Source: Zeus faber (lineage: Eukaryota; Chordata; Actinopteri; Zeiformes; Zeidae). Taken from it: a stretch of 64,000 nt of DNA. The DNA lies in contig OY482853.1 of assembly GCA_960531495.1 (NCBI GenBank), positions 25,250,232-25,314,231 of the forward strand. The letters run 5' to 3'. This document shows positions 23,855 to 33,581 of the stretch, in pieces. Positions within the stretch are counted from its first letter, which is position 1. Each line of letters opens with the position of its first letter. Both the position numbers and the translations under genes were made by a program. Under the pieces are notes generated by a model. That model made no database searches. It was given only the letters and a program-made list of their open reading frames with translations, and had not been told where the DNA came from.

Positions 23855-24220
23855 TGTGGCAGACCAAGTGGCGTGGTTAAGCCGTGGCTGCAGACAGCAG
23901 TGCGGCTTCCTTGCCGCGGCCGAACAGCTGTTCCGAATCGGCCAAATTCGTGGCTGAGCGGCGCTGATTGGTCCGATTCGAGACAGGAAGCTTTCTTAAT
24001 GTTTGTCTGTCTTGCAGAGGGGGGTCGGTGCACAGGGCTCATCAGCCAACCACGCGATAGAGAAGCGCCATTCCGCCTGCACCCAGACTGATTGCTATAA
24101 CCGTTTATTATTTATCTTTTTGGCCAGTAAGCTTTTTTGTTTGTCATAGTAAAAACTTGCACGATGTTGGCACCGCAGTCCCAGAACGACTGTCTCCCTC
24201 CCTCCCCACCGACTCCCACA
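23855..24220 (+). mobile_element. Solo LTR, family B, copy 1 (with TSD)
   Basis: A 366-bp unit from TGTGGCAGACCAAG to GACTCCCACA, flanked by GAAAT on both sides (23850-23854, 24221-24225). The TG...CA ends plus a 5-bp duplication identify an LTR without an internal region. It is homologous along its length to the reversed copy at 58353-58707: shared GGCGTGGTTAAGCCG, GATTGGTCC-like, GTCTGTCTTGCA and GTCTCCCTCCCT segments. The 5' half is GC-rich with several CpGs, as in LTR promoters. Orientation is inferred from the A-rich AATAAA region of the other copy. Confidence 0.85.
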
Positions 24221-24225
24221 GAAAT

Positions 24226-26160
24226 ATAGCTGCAGGCAGCAATATATGGGGTCCGGTTTAGTCATGTTAGGTTCGTATTACAGGTTTCACATCATACATC
24301 GCTCTGGGGGAGGCCACGCTGGACTCCGGTTGGGAGGAGGGCGAGTTCAAGTTGGTGTTTGAGGAAGATTCCCAGTTTCAGCTCTGGGGGGCCTCATCCC
24401 CACTGCGTCCTGCTGTACGATTGGCTATTCGTGTCACATGGGTGTTTCTCCGCTCTGTAGGATTGGATGTTCGCCTCGTGACTCTCATAAATTATATATT
24501 TCAAGAGTCGTATATATGAGAGGAAATATCGAGATTGTTTTATCACCCACCTAGTTCCTCCAGGTTCTTAGAACTTCCTGCAGTGTAAAGAGGCCTTCTG
24601 TGACCGATTATAGTTTTTGCGGTTTTGTAAAACGCAGCACAAATGACAGTTTTCTGACTTCCTTTAAATACAGCATCGGCTCAAGTTATCTGTCTACGTG
24701 TCGCAAGTGGCTCGATGTGAATGAGTTCCGAGAGATTAAGCTTGGACTTATATAACTTGGGATGATGATGTCACAAGGCGTCCCGCTCCTAAAACTAATC
24801 AAATCGCCTCAATGTTCTTCTACTTCTGGTAAAACTACAACAGTTCTTAACAAATTTCTGCTCGAGACCTCAACCATGTCTGTGCATACTGTGATTCTTG
24901 TGTTCCAGATACTTTCAGCTCGAAAAACAGCAAGAAGAAAAATACAAAATCCCTGCAATTGTAATAGGGATTGAGCCCTGCGGGCTGGACCCCTACTAAT
25001 ACAATATTTTCTTCTCTAGCAATGGGAGACTTCAGGGGCTCCTCAGGTATTAGACATCCCACCCAGGTGGTTCTTTCTACAGACGATGGGAGTGCGACAC
25101 ATGCAGCTCTGCTCTGTGGTGGAGCAGCAGCCTCTGGGTCTGGGCAAAGACTCCATTTCACCTGTCTAATCAGAACCAGAACCCAAACAACAGTTTATTT
25201 CCTCCTCGGCTGCTCCAGTGCCATTAGACGGACAAAGAGGGACTCAAGCACACAGTGTAATTCCACACAATTTAATTTGAGAAACTAGCTAATTTCATGT
25301 GACTGATCAAATACACGCAAATAAACCAATAAAAATAAAGCAAAAACCTGTATTTCACAATTGAAAAGCATACATAAAATGATTGGTTTGAACAAAACTG
25401 TACTCTTGGAAGAACTGATTTAAGAGTCTTCAATGCTAATTGAATTAGTTAAAACTATACATAGAAGTTTGGACTATTAGCTCGCAGTTCTTCCTTGAAA
25501 TGTGACGTTCTTGAATTTTTTTAACTTTTTGTGAGCAAGAGCAAGGATTTAAATGGGATTACAAAAAAGTACAGACAACCATTATCTAAATGTCTAAAAC
25601 ATCAAAACCTACAATTTCCCTTTGGTGTTATTATGTGATGTAATCATATCGGTTCCAAATACTCCCTATGAACCCCTTCAGAGACAAATGATTTAATTAT
25701 GTTACAGGCACACACAAGATCATGCTCTATTTGAAATGCAAAAGTAAATGATAATCAATAAAGAAATAAACTTTATAGTTATTTATAATAACCAATACAA
25801 TGAAACATGAGTCCAAGCAGTATATGCAATTTCTTAAAGGGGTACTGCACACTTGAACATGTTTTTTGAGCTGTAAACTGAAATATATGACTGTTTCCTC
25901 ATTGAGTCAATTGGCCTTTTGTGATGCGTACATTGTCAGCTGTTTTAGCATCATTGGAATACCCTTGTACCAGTTTGATGTTCCAGTGTTTTTACCAACA
26001 ACAGGGATAGTGATAGAGGTTGTATAAATTATGTACAAAGCATTGTCTATTTATGGACAATTCTGGGTGTTAACAGGAGGGCGCACAAAGTTTAGTATGA
26101 ACCTCTTAGTTGCGTATGCACCTAATGTTTTATGAAGGAGTCTCTGTATAACCCCTAAAC
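24226..26160. other. Unassigned; MITE-like fragments suspected
   Basis: 24540-24600 (CTAGTTCCTCCAGGTTCTTAG) resembles the AGTTCC-type MITE ends also seen near 9931 and 10506. 25840-26040 starts AAAGGGGTACTGCACACTT, a common look for fish MITE edges. No boundaries or duplications were found. The 104/105-codon frames at 24847-25288 lie on opposite strands, overlap, and have no domain. Confidence 0.3.
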
Positions 26161-26165
26161 GTGAC

Positions 26166-26454
26166 TGCGGTTTGTGTGGCGGTTTCAGGGCCCTCCGACA
26201 CAGAGACACAGACAATTGGGTAGAAACCACAAGTTTATTGTAGAGAGTGGGCAAGGTGGAACAAGCCCAGGAGCAGCTGGACAGCATGTATTGACAAGGG
26301 CTCCGCTCTTTAGTGTGTGTGGGGATGGGGGTTTTACCTGTTACCGTTAGACCAATCAACGAGCAACAGGTATACAGCCACACTGATCCTGGGTCACAAT
26401 TACCTAGACCCAGGACAGGTGGGGCTGCTCAAACCACACTATCTTCCCACCACA
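26166..26454 (-). mobile_element. Solo LTR, family A, copy 2
   Basis: The reverse complement of the family A LTR: it starts (minus strand) TGTGGTGGG and ends AACCGCA, 289 bp. The flanks GTGAC (26161-26165) and GTGAT (26455-26459) differ at one base, a decayed 5-bp duplication. It shares the CCTGGGTCTAGGTAATTG, AACAGGTAAAACCCCCATCC and GTCGGAGGGCCCTGAAA segments with the other two copies. Polyadenylation motif ACAATAAACTTGTGG on the minus strand. Confidence 0.82.
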
Positions 26455-26459
26455 GTGAT

Positions 26460-27186
26460 ATTACAGGACACCACTGAAGTTTCAAAAATATCTCTTATTA
26501 GACTGTTTAGGTTGAATAAGAAGAAGTTTGTAATGAAACTTTCAACACATGCATGGATCCATGTCACATTTTGTGAGAACATAGTTCAATGCTTTTAACT
26601 TTCAAAGAAATCAAAAGACAAAAATCTTAAACGGCCGTTTTTGATAAAAGGAGTTGTGTAAAACAGAAAACATGTAACATTTCAATTCTCAAAGGACTTT
26701 AGAAAGTATGGTCGTTACTTCCCTGTGGTTCGATAATGTATTCAGTATATAAGAAAAGGCATCACATTAATAGTATCGTAAACAGGCTTTTTCAAAGCGG
26801 CACAAAGCTGTAAGTCTGAGGGTTTTGCATCAGTACACAAATAAATCTCTTGAGGCTTTTTTTCCCAACATGTGTATCAATAGCATTCAGAGGAGAAGCT
26901 CTGTATAATAATATTAAGGATTAAGGGTCTTTGATTAGCGTGAGTGTTCACCCACACATCTCTTCTCTCAATCCCTCTTTCATTCAGTTTATTCTAATGG
27001 CATGAACGACAGCAAACAGAGAAAACAAAGGTTGTTAAATATGAAAACAATAGCACAAAAACATTTCATCTCAAACCATTTCATCTCAAATTCAAGTGGT
27101 CCATTTCTCTAATGGTATTATGTTTGCCCTTTGCACAAATTGACCATTATAAAGCTTTAAGAATTCTCAATGTCAGTTTGGCTGAG
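26460..27186. other. No gene recognised
   Basis: AT-rich sequence with no supported feature. Confidence 0.4.
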
Positions 27187-28097
27187 GTCTCCAACAGGAA
27201 TACAACGGTACAGTTCAGTATGTATCATGGTTTTTGGGCCATGGTACGGTTTTGGTATCTTTATATTTAATTAAAAAAAATATATATATATATATATATT
27301 TTATTTTATTTTTTTTCAAGTTAAAAGGTGTAGAAAGTGTTTTTATAGTGGTCTACCATAAATAAGTAGTGTAATGCTGTGTGTGTATGACTGTGGGGGG
27401 AGGGGGGAGACAGGGGTTCCAGTTCATTGGGGGGTTGTAAAACTTTGCAAAAAAACAAAACAAAACATGGCTCATCAGCAGGACTTGGTTCCCTTCGTTC
27501 CTCCAAAGGAGCCATTCAAAAGAACTGCGTCATTGGTGAACGCACCAACACTATTGCGAATGAAAGCGAAAGAGTGTGTCTGAAGAGACGTTTGTAATAA
27601 AAAAGGACACGGCCATCTCACAGGGTTATTTTCTGACTGGACAACTCAACCCCAGTGTAGTTGTATTATATGTTTGTTCTTTGTATTTAAAAGGTCTCGA
27701 TCAATATGCAAATCCAACAGCAGCAATAGATCTCTGGTCAAATGTAGAGTCATATAAAACACATTTAAATTAATTGCATTCTTCACAAAAACATTACGAT
27801 GTAGTTTTATCTTGTGTTTCTAATGAAAAGGCTCGCACAGTTGAAAAAAAAAAATAGATGTCTCACGCAAAAATAGAGAAATGCTGTGTGGCTCTGCACA
27901 GCTGACGTGGCCAGTGGAGTGGCCAACATTTTTTACAATAGGAAAGCGTGCGCCGCGCCCATATGCTGCGCCAACTTGTCCGGTGGACTTCTACTGTGAT
28001 ATTCTCATACCGCGGTTCACGTGTGCGTATTGAATCGTCGGGGGCGTACCGAATGGATCCATAACATACCCTGTACTGTTGCATACCTACTCTCCAA
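27187..28097. mobile_element. hAT-type MITE with 8-bp TSD
   Basis: The left end CAGGAATACAACGGTACAG (27195-27213) and the right end (reverse complement TAGGTATGCAACAGTACAG, ending 28089) match at 15 of 19 positions. They are flanked by GTCTCCAA (27187-27194) and CTCTCCAA (28090-28097), an 8-bp duplication with one mismatch, which is the hAT signature. The subterminal GGTACGGTTTTGGTAT and CGTACCGAATGG words are typical of the fish hAT group that starts CAGGG-x-TGCAACGGTAC. The 895-bp interior encodes nothing recognisable; the frame 27374-27583 is not supported. Confidence 0.78.
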
Positions 28098-28680
28098 ACA
28101 GGTAGTGCGGTCCAGACTCTCTTTTTCGGAGGGGATGCCCCTCAGCCCCTGATCTGTCAATCTCCACTTAATCCCCGCACCCTATATAAGCAACTCCACC
28201 GTTTATATCCCAGAACTGATTTCATATTACTGAGAACAAGCATCGATAAACATTCAGTTTCCAAATGACGAGTGTTGAAGGCCCCTCTGCTTGAGTAGGA
28301 CCATCACGTTTGGCCACGTTAGTGTCGTTTCCATGGCCTTCCTTCCTTAGGGGGCGCTATTTGTCACTTATGTAAAGGACTGTTTGCCTCTCATGACAAA
28401 TCCCAAGCCCCTTCAAATCTTGATGAGATCATACCAACCTTCAATTGGGGCTGTTTCATTTTGTTGTTGTTGTTTTGTTTTGCGATTGAATTGCATGCTA
28501 GGGTGCATCATCAACCGAGGCTAATGTGTTTGCATGACCAATGGCTTCTGATAGAAAATAATATAGCAAGTGAGTAATCAATCTTGAGTTGATAATCCTC
28601 GTAACAATCATCTGATGTAATTTACATGCAGGGTTTGGTTTTGGGCCTAAAGGAGGAATTATTTGCTCTGCTTTTCAAAT
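28098..28680. other. No gene recognised
   Basis: Contains TATATAAG at 28192, but no exon-like sequence follows; a (TTGTT)n-like tract lies near 28463. Confidence 0.35.
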
Positions 28681-28955
28681 ATCATTTTTGGGGCTGTCAA
28701 TTTAACGTGTTAATTTTAAAGTAAAAGAGTTTTATTTATCAAATTGACAGTATAACACAGGGTCATTCCGAATAGTGAACTTTTTGTTAAAAGGCAATCT
28801 ATGTAGAAGGTATTGATTGTTAAAAGGAGTCAGCATATGAGGGCAAAACTAGCAAAAATATGGCAAGAATAGCAAAAAAATATACATAATAATTAATAAA
28901 TAAATACACACAATTCATTAATTCATATAAAAAAAACCACAAAAAATATATAAAT

Positions 28956-29195
28956 TGACCCCGCATACTTTGGGGTCACATTTCGAAATTTGACTTTTGT
29001 TTTTTTACATGATCTGAAAGTGTGGAGCCAGAGCTTCAAAACAAGGTATCACTTGTGGAAATCAAGCAAATATTTTGAAAGCTATGATTTATTAGAGATT
29101 AAGGATTCGAAAACAGAAGTTCTGAGAAATCAGGCTTCAAAGTTTGGGCAGCATTTCCAGAATTTTGCGAACAAAATACAAATTTAGAAACACAA
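28956..29195 (+). mobile_element. DNA transposon, family C, copy 2 (partial, nested)
   Basis: Starts TGACCCCGCA and matches the first 200 bp of 8504-9742, most clearly AACAAGGTATCACTTGTGG and AAATCAAGCAAATATTTTG. The right end is not found, so it is truncated. The sequence 28956-28978 is also a small hairpin (TGACCCC ... GGGGTCA). It lies within the hAT element and so inserted after it. Confidence 0.65.
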
Positions 29196-29689
29196 TTAGT
29201 GTGTTTCATGGTTACATTTGGATTGTGCTGTACTCCCTCAATGAGAAAAATGTTGAATGTGTTTTACTAAAGTAATATTTGAATCATTCATTTATAAAAA
29301 AAAAAAATTGGAAAATGCGTAATTCAAGTTAATTCTTACTTATTTTTGGTATAAGTTATTTTCTGTCATTCTAAGTTCATGCTTACTATACTAGCATGTC
29401 CCTTCTATCATTCTGTAACTCCTAAACACTCCCATTTCCTGCCTTTATTGTTTTATAACAATGTTAGTTTTTAAGAAAGTGGCCCATTTCAGATCGTGCA
29501 CATGAAAACCTATCACCAGGGGACAACAATTTCCAGAATGCAAAGACCATGCTGCGCTGCACTCCCATCCCGCCCCCATGCAGGGGTGTGTAACCGCAGT
29601 TCGGCTTCCTCTTTTTCTCTTTATGCTACTGAGCGCCTCGGAGGAAGCCACATGCAAACCATACCTAACTCTGCTTGACATTTTAACTA

Positions 29690-29934
29690 CACAAAACGCC
29701 CAGATGGGACCATTGATAAAATTATGCATTCTCTGCCAGAAAGAATTTTCGTACCATCGGAGCAATACAAGCTTGACGTATCGTCTTAATGCAAAGAATA
29801 CTTCTGCTAGAACTGCAGTCAGCCCAGCTCAAGCTGCTACTACAGGCAACGCGCCTCACCAAACCACATTTACGAAGAGGATGCAGCACAGAATGAGTAA
29901 GCGCACCTCCGACAGATTCATCAGGAGGCTGTAA
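29690..29934 (+). pseudogene. hAT transposase N-terminal BED finger (decayed)
   Basis: The open frame 29578-29934 contains KLCILCQKEFSYH-RS-x-TSL-x-YRLNAKN. This is the ZBED-type BED finger with its two cysteines intact (codons at 29725 and 29734), but the two histidine positions are replaced by R and N, so zinc binding is lost. A basic tail (TKRMQHRMSKRTSDRFIRRL) leads to a stop. In intact relatives the RNase-H-like catalytic domain should follow; here 29935-30480 contains a LINE tail and unalignable sequence. The start is undefined because the upstream part of the frame is not family-like. Confidence 0.65.
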
Positions 29935-30139
29935 AGGCTACTTTGCTCCAACAGAAGCACAAGTTTGTCATGCTGACCGCAGTCAGTGGGGCAAACTGCA
30001 GAGGCTGGAGATCCTTTTTTGAACCCTGCAGGTAAGCCCTCCCACACCCACCTCAATAAAATTATTGCCACACATATGTAATCAAATTGGATGTTACATT
30101 TTACTTTCCAATTAATTTTATTTGGAAATCATATATTTT

Positions 30140-30275
30140 TTATTTAATTTGATATTGTATTTTTGTTTTTTATTTTCTTTTTATTGTATGTTTTTGTCTT
30201 TTATTGTCTTTGTAAAACTCTTTGAATTGCCACTATATATTCATTGGTGCTATATAAATAAACTTCCCTGGCCTT
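30140..30275 (+). repeat. LINE 3' tail, nested in hAT
   Basis: A T-rich run leads to CTTTGTAAAACTCTTTGAATTG, then GTGCTATATAAATAAACTT and a short CCTTGCC tail. This terminal motif is widespread at fish LINE 3' ends; 57540-57622 is similar. Confidence 0.55.
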
Positions 30276-30504
30276 GCCTAAATTAAATGTACTGATGTCA
30301 TTTTATTACAAGAAAACATTATTTATTGTATTGATGCATCTCTTTTGCAGGTATGTGAGTAAGGCCTATGTCTCATGCTCTGTGGCGCTGCCTGGACTGC
30401 CATAGTACTGAATCATGGAGATGAGGACCTGGCCTAGGTGGTGAGGTTCAAGACCACCCTCGAGGGACCAAGCCGAACGGCAATCTGACACCAATAATGG
30501 ACGG

Positions 30505-30961
30505 CTCAAGCTGGCTTCAGCCCTCGACCCACAGTTCAAGGACTTGACATACCTACTAAGAGGAGAAAGAGAAGAGGTGTGGACCAGCCTTGAGAAGATA
30601 CAGCACGAAACTGAACGAGCAGAGCTACTCCACAACCCTCTACAGAAGCAGAAGAGGAGCCCCTTCCTGCTGGGTTCAGACTCTGAATAAGATGAGTAGA
30701 TGGGGAATAACAGAGCTCTAGACCGCTAGAAAGCAGAGCCCATCATCGACATGGATGAGTGCAATGGCGGCGACTCACGCAGGAGCCTATGTAAAGCTGT
30801 CTTCCCTGGCTCGTAAATATCTAGCCGCCCCTGCGACCTCTATGCCATGTGAGAGACTCTTCTCACTTGCAGGCAACATAGTCCAAAAGAAGAGTGCAGC
30901 TTTACATTCAGAAAACGTGAACAAGGCAGTTTGTCTTGGCGCCTGGCTGAAGGAGAAATAA
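30505..30961 (+). pseudogene. hAT transposase C-terminus with dimerisation domain (decayed)
   Basis: From 30505 the frame reads LKLASALDPQFKDLTYL then REEVWTSLEKI, the LDP-x-FK-x-L segment of ZBED/hAT transposases, and ends at a TAA at 30690. After a frame change, 30755-30961 encodes LSSLARKYLAAPATS, CERLFSLAGNIV and NVNKAVCLGAWLKE, the hAT C-terminal dimerisation domain, nearly full length and followed by its natural stop. The linker 30690-30755 carries stops. The domain normally holds the transposase as a dimer or octamer in the nucleus. It is the best-conserved coding remnant of the window. Confidence 0.85.
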
Positions 30962-30984
30962 GAGCTATTGAGTATATAATAAAT

Positions 30985-31400
30985 GGTACAGCTAAAGGTC
31001 TCAGAACCCAAACGCAGATTAACAGGGAATTTATTTTAAGGTGGAGTCAGATAGAGAGGGCATTTGGGGCAAAGTCAAGACTGCTGAGAAATCCGGGGGG
31101 GGGGGGGAGACAACAGGAGTCCAAGGGCCGGGGAACCAGCGACTCTGGGGAAGGATTGGGAAGCAGCCGGGGATGATGACTTGGGTTAGTCGGCAGTACA
31201 AATCAGATCACAAGACTCCTGCTCAGTTGGACTGGCGTCTACAATCCAGCAGCATAGCAAAGCTCACGTCCGGTCTTCATAGCTGGGTTGATTGGAGATT
31301 GAAGGCAGCTGCCACTCGACTGCACACATGAACCTCCTGTCATCAGGGAAGAGAAACACTCAGACACACTGGAGGCAGTACAAGGTGAATTTATAAGAAT
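30985..31400 (-). mobile_element. LTR-like block nested in hAT 3' region
   Basis: AACCCAAACGCAGATTAAC, then GGGAATTTATTTT and GA-rich text resembling the minus strand of gypsy LTRs such as the one at 40190-40637. No duplication or exact ends were found. A G-run of about 14 lies at 31096. Confidence 0.3.
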
Positions 31401-31695
31401 ACATGTATAATACAAAACAAAAAAACACATGTATTTGTGAAAACCTCTTAAGAATGAAGATATTGAAATAAAACAATATGTTGACTTCTAAAGCCACCTT
31501 TTGTATTGTTTATTCAATACTTTACTCGTCTGCCACAAGAATGTATTGTCTTTGAATTGAAATATCTTAATTTGGGGGCTTTTCCCAGAAAATATTGATA
31601 TATGTTGTTATTTGCGATTAATTTAATAAATGAATTACAGATCGTATCATTTATTGGATTACAATTTTTCATGTATTGACAGCCCTGATAATTTT

Positions 31696-31772
31696 ATTTT
31701 GTCTCTGTCTGTAACAGCATGTGTTGTGTCACTGTGTGAGCTTAGACCTCTTGCTGTGCTGTGCTGTGCTGG

Positions 31773-31830
<58 letters not shown>

Positions 31831-32338
31831 CATTAGCCTCCAACTGGGAGCAGCCAGTAGAACTGTCTCATCTCTGCAGGACAGTTCAACCAGTAAACAG
31901 TCTTCTCTGACAAGATTCTGGCAGCAACCGTCCAAAACAAATCCATTAAGCCAACTTCAATATCCAACACATCTTTAGGAAAATAAAAATAACTTGCTAC
32001 AAGAGTTAACATTTTGTAAATATGTTTTTCTGACATAGAAGATGAAGTAGTATTGAATTGAGGTCCTCTGATAATTCAGGCAATTGGGGTATAATGACAT
32101 CTCTAAGCTATGTATTAGGATTCATTAACATTCATCACACTGTGTCTAATGTGCTATGGAAACCATACCAACCAGTATTAGTGCATTGACAATGAGGGTC
32201 AAGTCAGCTATTTTCTAACATGATGTATTATCGCCAACTACAGTGATAGTCATGGATTTACTGTGTCACCATAATCAATGGAGGGCAGGGATTTTTCAAT
32301 ATCAGCTGAATGCCAACCGTGGTTATGTGGTACAATGG

Positions 32339-32339
<1 letters not shown>
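31696..32339. other. No gene recognised; contains (GT)n
   Basis: Only the microsatellite at 31775-31829 stands out. Confidence 0.4.
31775..31829. repeat. (GT)n microsatellite preceded by (GTGCT)n
   Basis: Four GTGCT-like units (31755-31770), then about 27 GT units. Confidence 0.96.
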
Positions 32340-32377
<38 letters not shown>

Positions 32378-32425
32378 TTGTCCTTCCACCCAAATGACAC
32401 ACACACACACACACACACACACACA
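32340..32425. repeat. (TG)n - spacer - (AC)n inverted microsatellite
   Basis: A TG run (32340-32372) and an AC run (32397-32425) are reverse complements about 30 bp long around a 24-nt spacer, so the locus can fold into a long perfect stem. Both tracts are dynamic, so the stem length can vary. Confidence 0.95.
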
Positions 32426-32550
32426 TTCTCTGCTGGTTTCATCTATGCTCTTTGTCCCTCCTGTAGAAGTGAACAAAGCTTCTCTCTTCCTTGAGGTCCA
32501 GTTATAGGAATCAAACCTCTCCCCATAAGTTTTCTCTGCAGGCTCTGCTC

Positions 32551-33581
32551 CAGTGACGGACTGGAATTCGCGTCAGAGTGGCCCTTTTTTTCCCGAATTC
32601 AACACCAACAGCACCCAAATGTTAACATAAAAAGCTTGAGATAGTGTCGTGCGCCAGCTATCCTGAGGTTGACTTTGGATGGAACCAGCTACTAGATGGT
32701 TCCATTAGTCTTTCGCCCCTACGCCCAGGTTGGACGACCGATTTGCATGTCAGCAGTGGCATAGGTTTCGTTGGAACATTGCGGGGGACACATCTTAGTG
32801 GGGGGTCAGGGGGTCCTTCCCCAGGAGATTTGGAGCGTCAGACATATACTTTCCTGCATTCTGGTGAACTTTTATGCACCAATTTGTCCCTTTTCTGTAT
32901 CAATTTATCTTGGAAAAGTCAGGAGCAGGTAGGCTACCTACTGTTAATAATCAATTGCTAGAATGTTTAGAAAAATTGGCAAGGTGTTATATCAGTTCAT
33001 TAAGTACTCACCACTATTTGAAATGCACTTGGCGAGCCTTGCTTTCACAGTGCGGCCCTTTGTCCAACTTCTTCGCCCGGTCATTTTCGATTGATGACAT
33101 GGCCAATCCACTCCCAGTCTATCCTATCCCATTGTGCTCCTAGATAGTTTTTATTAGTTTTAGTTTGGAGTCGGCAGTGGCGATGGTGACAGGAAGTCAC
33201 AAGTCAGAAACTTTTGACAAAATAATCATTTATGACGACGTGTGGATTTTTTTGGCCGTTGTTGATGACGCAGCATGTATTACCTGGCATACATTTAGAG
33301 GCGATTCCCACTTACATCTTTATGCTGTAACATATGGTGGTTTTAATTTAGTCATGACTGTACTACCAACCATGACCGTGGTATATATATGATTGAGTCC
33401 ACTGATTGAAGGTATGTTGATGCTTTAAAGATGACATCATATCATTGCTCAAACCAGTTTTTATGTTAATACTGGTAAAGGTTATGGGCAGGGCCAGTCA
33501 ACATGCCTTTGTGCTGGGCTGGCCATAGTAGGGCGGCCCTTCTGGCGTTTGCCCAAATGCCAGATGGCCAATCCGTCACTG
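32551..33581. mobile_element. DNA transposon with CAGTGACGGAYTGG ends
   Basis: The left end CAGTGACGGACTGG (32551-32564) and the right end (reverse complement CAGTGACGGATTGG, ending 33581) match at 13 of 14 positions. The 1031-bp interior encodes nothing I recognise. Flanking octamers CTCTGCTC and CACTCTTC agree at five positions, only weak support for an 8-bp duplication. Subterminal GGCCCTTCTGGC and GTGGCCCTTTTTTTCCC also resemble each other. Probably hAT-like and non-autonomous. Confidence 0.65.

Larger units (their letters stand above)
28681..31695 (+). mobile_element. ZBED-type hAT transposon, about 3 kb, with nested insertions
   Basis: The left end TGGGGCTGTCAAT (28689-28701) and the right end ATTGACAGCCCTG (31675-31687) are inverted copies with one mismatch in the inner 12. 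The flanks ATCATTTT (28681-28688) and ATAATTTT (31688-31695) are an 8-bp duplication with one change. Inside, on the plus strand, are a BED finger remnant followed by the C-terminal hAT dimerisation region, which is the correct order. The catalytic core between them is mostly missing. Three foreign segments sit inside: a family C transposon piece (28956), a LINE tail (30140) and an LTR-like block (about 30985). The element is dead and old. Confidence 0.8.

Noticed and set aside
28192-28199. TATA box with downstream gene
   Set aside because: TATATAAG is present, but no exon, donor site or GC rise follows.
30366-30635. 89-codon minus-strand frame
   Set aside because: It is the antisense shadow of the hAT transposase remnant at 30505-30690.
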